Part shown: piece by piece, positions 4,383 through 5,005 of the stretch
Layout: every line of letters begins with the position of its first letter
Numbering within the stretch: the first letter of the stretch is position 1
DNA from: Fimbriiglobus sp.
GTDB taxonomy: Bacteria > Planctomycetota > Planctomycetia > Gemmatales > Gemmataceae
Reading direction: 5' to 3'
DNA: 5,005 nt
Assembly (NCBI GenBank): GCA_025352585.1
Contig: JANXTD010000476.1
Location: forward strand, 1-5,005
Program-made: the position numbers and the translations under genes
Notes under the pieces: model-generated
Told to the model about the DNA's origin: nothing
What the model saw: the letters and a program-made list of their open reading frames with translations, nothing else
Database searches by the model: none

Positions 4383-5005
4383 TCACGCCGTAGCGGCCGC
4401 TGGTGCAGGCTTCGCCTGGTGCATCCACGGCTCGTTCCGCTTCAACGTGGCCCAGCACCGCACCAGGAGCTTCCGCGCCAGCGCCACCGCCTTCTTCTTC
4501 GACGGCCCGTTCGCCCGGAGCCGCCCCCGCACGCCCCGCGCCCACGCGTCGGACCGCAGGCCGCACCAGGCGCACTCGACCAGGGCGCTCCGCAGCACCT
4601 TCGACCCCCGCTCGGTGATCCGCCCGCGCCGGTCCGTCTCCCCGCGCCGGTACTGCCGCGGCACCAGCCCGGCGTACGCGCTCACCTCGTCCGCCGAGTC
4701 GAACCGCTTGGCGTCGCCAAGGTGGGTGGCGATGACCTCGGCCGTCCGCGGCCCGACACCGGGCACCGTCTCGAGCGGCACGGTCGCCTCGTCCTTCGCC
4801 GCGAGTTGGTCGAGCGTACGCTCGATCGCCGCGATCTGGTCCGCCGTGGCCCGGTACCGCGCGATCGGCAGGTGCAGCCCGCCCCGCCAGAGTTCGTCGG
4901 CTCGGCACTCCGCCAGCGGCTCGGCCCGTTCGGCCAGACCGGCCAAGCCGAGTTCGGTCCAGGCCTTGGCCCCGCGCGGCACCGGCAACCCCCGGACGGC
5001 GGGCA
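4383..5005 (-). CDS. IS110-family transposase, C-terminal part (runs off the window)
   Basis: IS110 transposases combine an N-terminal RuvC-like DEDD domain with a C-terminal Transposase_20 domain, and the newer literature describes them as bridge-RNA-guided recombinases. Only the C-terminal portion is present. Counting from the codon at 4986-4988, it contains LETVPGVGPRTAEVIATHLG (72-91), a helix-hairpin-helix-like core; RFDSADEVSAYAGLVPRQY (95-113); GRITERGSKVLRSALVECAW (122-141); and a basic tail with KKKAVALARKLLVRCWATLK (164-183). All are typical of the family. The frame is open to the right edge (AVRGLPVPRG across the TTG codon at 4988), so the real start lies beyond the window and that TTG is not a start. 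Many homologues have a Ser-Gly pair after the VPRQY-like motif; here RRGE (114-117) occupies it, so activity is doubtful. Confidence 0.88.
   Translation of the reverse strand, partial: PAVRGLPVPRGAKAWTELGLAGLAERAEPLAECRADELWRGGLHLPIARYRATADQIAAIERTLDQLAAKDEATVPLETVPGVGPRTAEVIATHLGDAKRFDSADEVSAYAGLVPRQYRRGETDRRGRITERGSKVLRSALVECAWCGLRSDAWARGVRGRLRANGPSKKKAVALARKLLVRCWATLKRNEPWMHQAKPAPAAATA
4383..5005 (-). mobile_element. IS110-family insertion sequence, partial
   Basis: The element is recognised only by its transposase. IS110 elements lack conspicuous terminal inverted repeats and often make no target duplication, so the left boundary, somewhere in or next to 3900-4382, cannot be placed by eye. 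The right part is outside the window. Confidence 0.7.

Noticed and set aside
4133..4393. Plus-strand open frame of 86 codons ahead of the transposase
   Set aside because: The translation is Pro/Arg/Ser-rich without a family signature, has no credible ribosome binding site, and runs into the antisense of the transposase.
1..5005. CRISPR array, tRNA or rRNA genes
   Set aside because: No regularly spaced repeats, cloverleaf-like sequences or conserved rRNA segments were seen on either strand.

Overview
The window looks like a piece of a high-GC Planctomycetes chromosome, most likely Gemmataceae or a close relative. This is an inference from the very GC-rich coding sequence, the frequent GTG starts and the mix of families present; no marker gene fixes the taxon. 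All the well-formed genes lie on the minus strand. A less GC-biased, damaged plus-strand segment sits among them.

Layout, left to right. (1) Positions 32-583 (minus) encode a small two-helix protein of the low-affinity iron permease family, with a GC hairpin just past its stop. (2) Positions 928-2566 (minus) form a tight two-gene unit. A Y-family translesion DNA polymerase with an intact catalytic triad is followed, one base after its stop codon, by a 134-residue protein with a Rossmann/SLOG-like layout. A promoter-like pair upstream has the palindrome GTGTACAC in its spacer, and a perfect 12-bp inverted repeat lies just past the second gene. (3) Positions 2641-4020 (plus) look decayed. They hold a possible small membrane-protein start, a reading frame interrupted only by TAG codons, and a zinc-ribbon membrane protein that appears frameshifted near a (GGT)5 tract. 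Related sequences of about 60 bp flank that gene on both sides and resemble old 5' ends of the same gene family. (4) Positions 3900-4382 have no convincing gene but contain hairpins and short repeats. (5) Positions 4383-5005 (minus) are the C-terminal part of an IS110-family transposase that runs off the right edge.

The polymerase and its partner probably act together in damage-tolerant DNA synthesis, switched by a repressor at the upstream palindrome; this is inferred from coupling and context only. The iron permease-like gene appears independent. The segment from 2641 to 5005 reads as accessory DNA: an eroding gene family next to an insertion sequence whose transposase may itself be inactive. 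The strongest leads are the polymerase/SLOG-like pair and its candidate operator, the duplicated 5' relics with the frameshifted zinc-ribbon gene, and the arginine where IS110 transposases usually have a serine.
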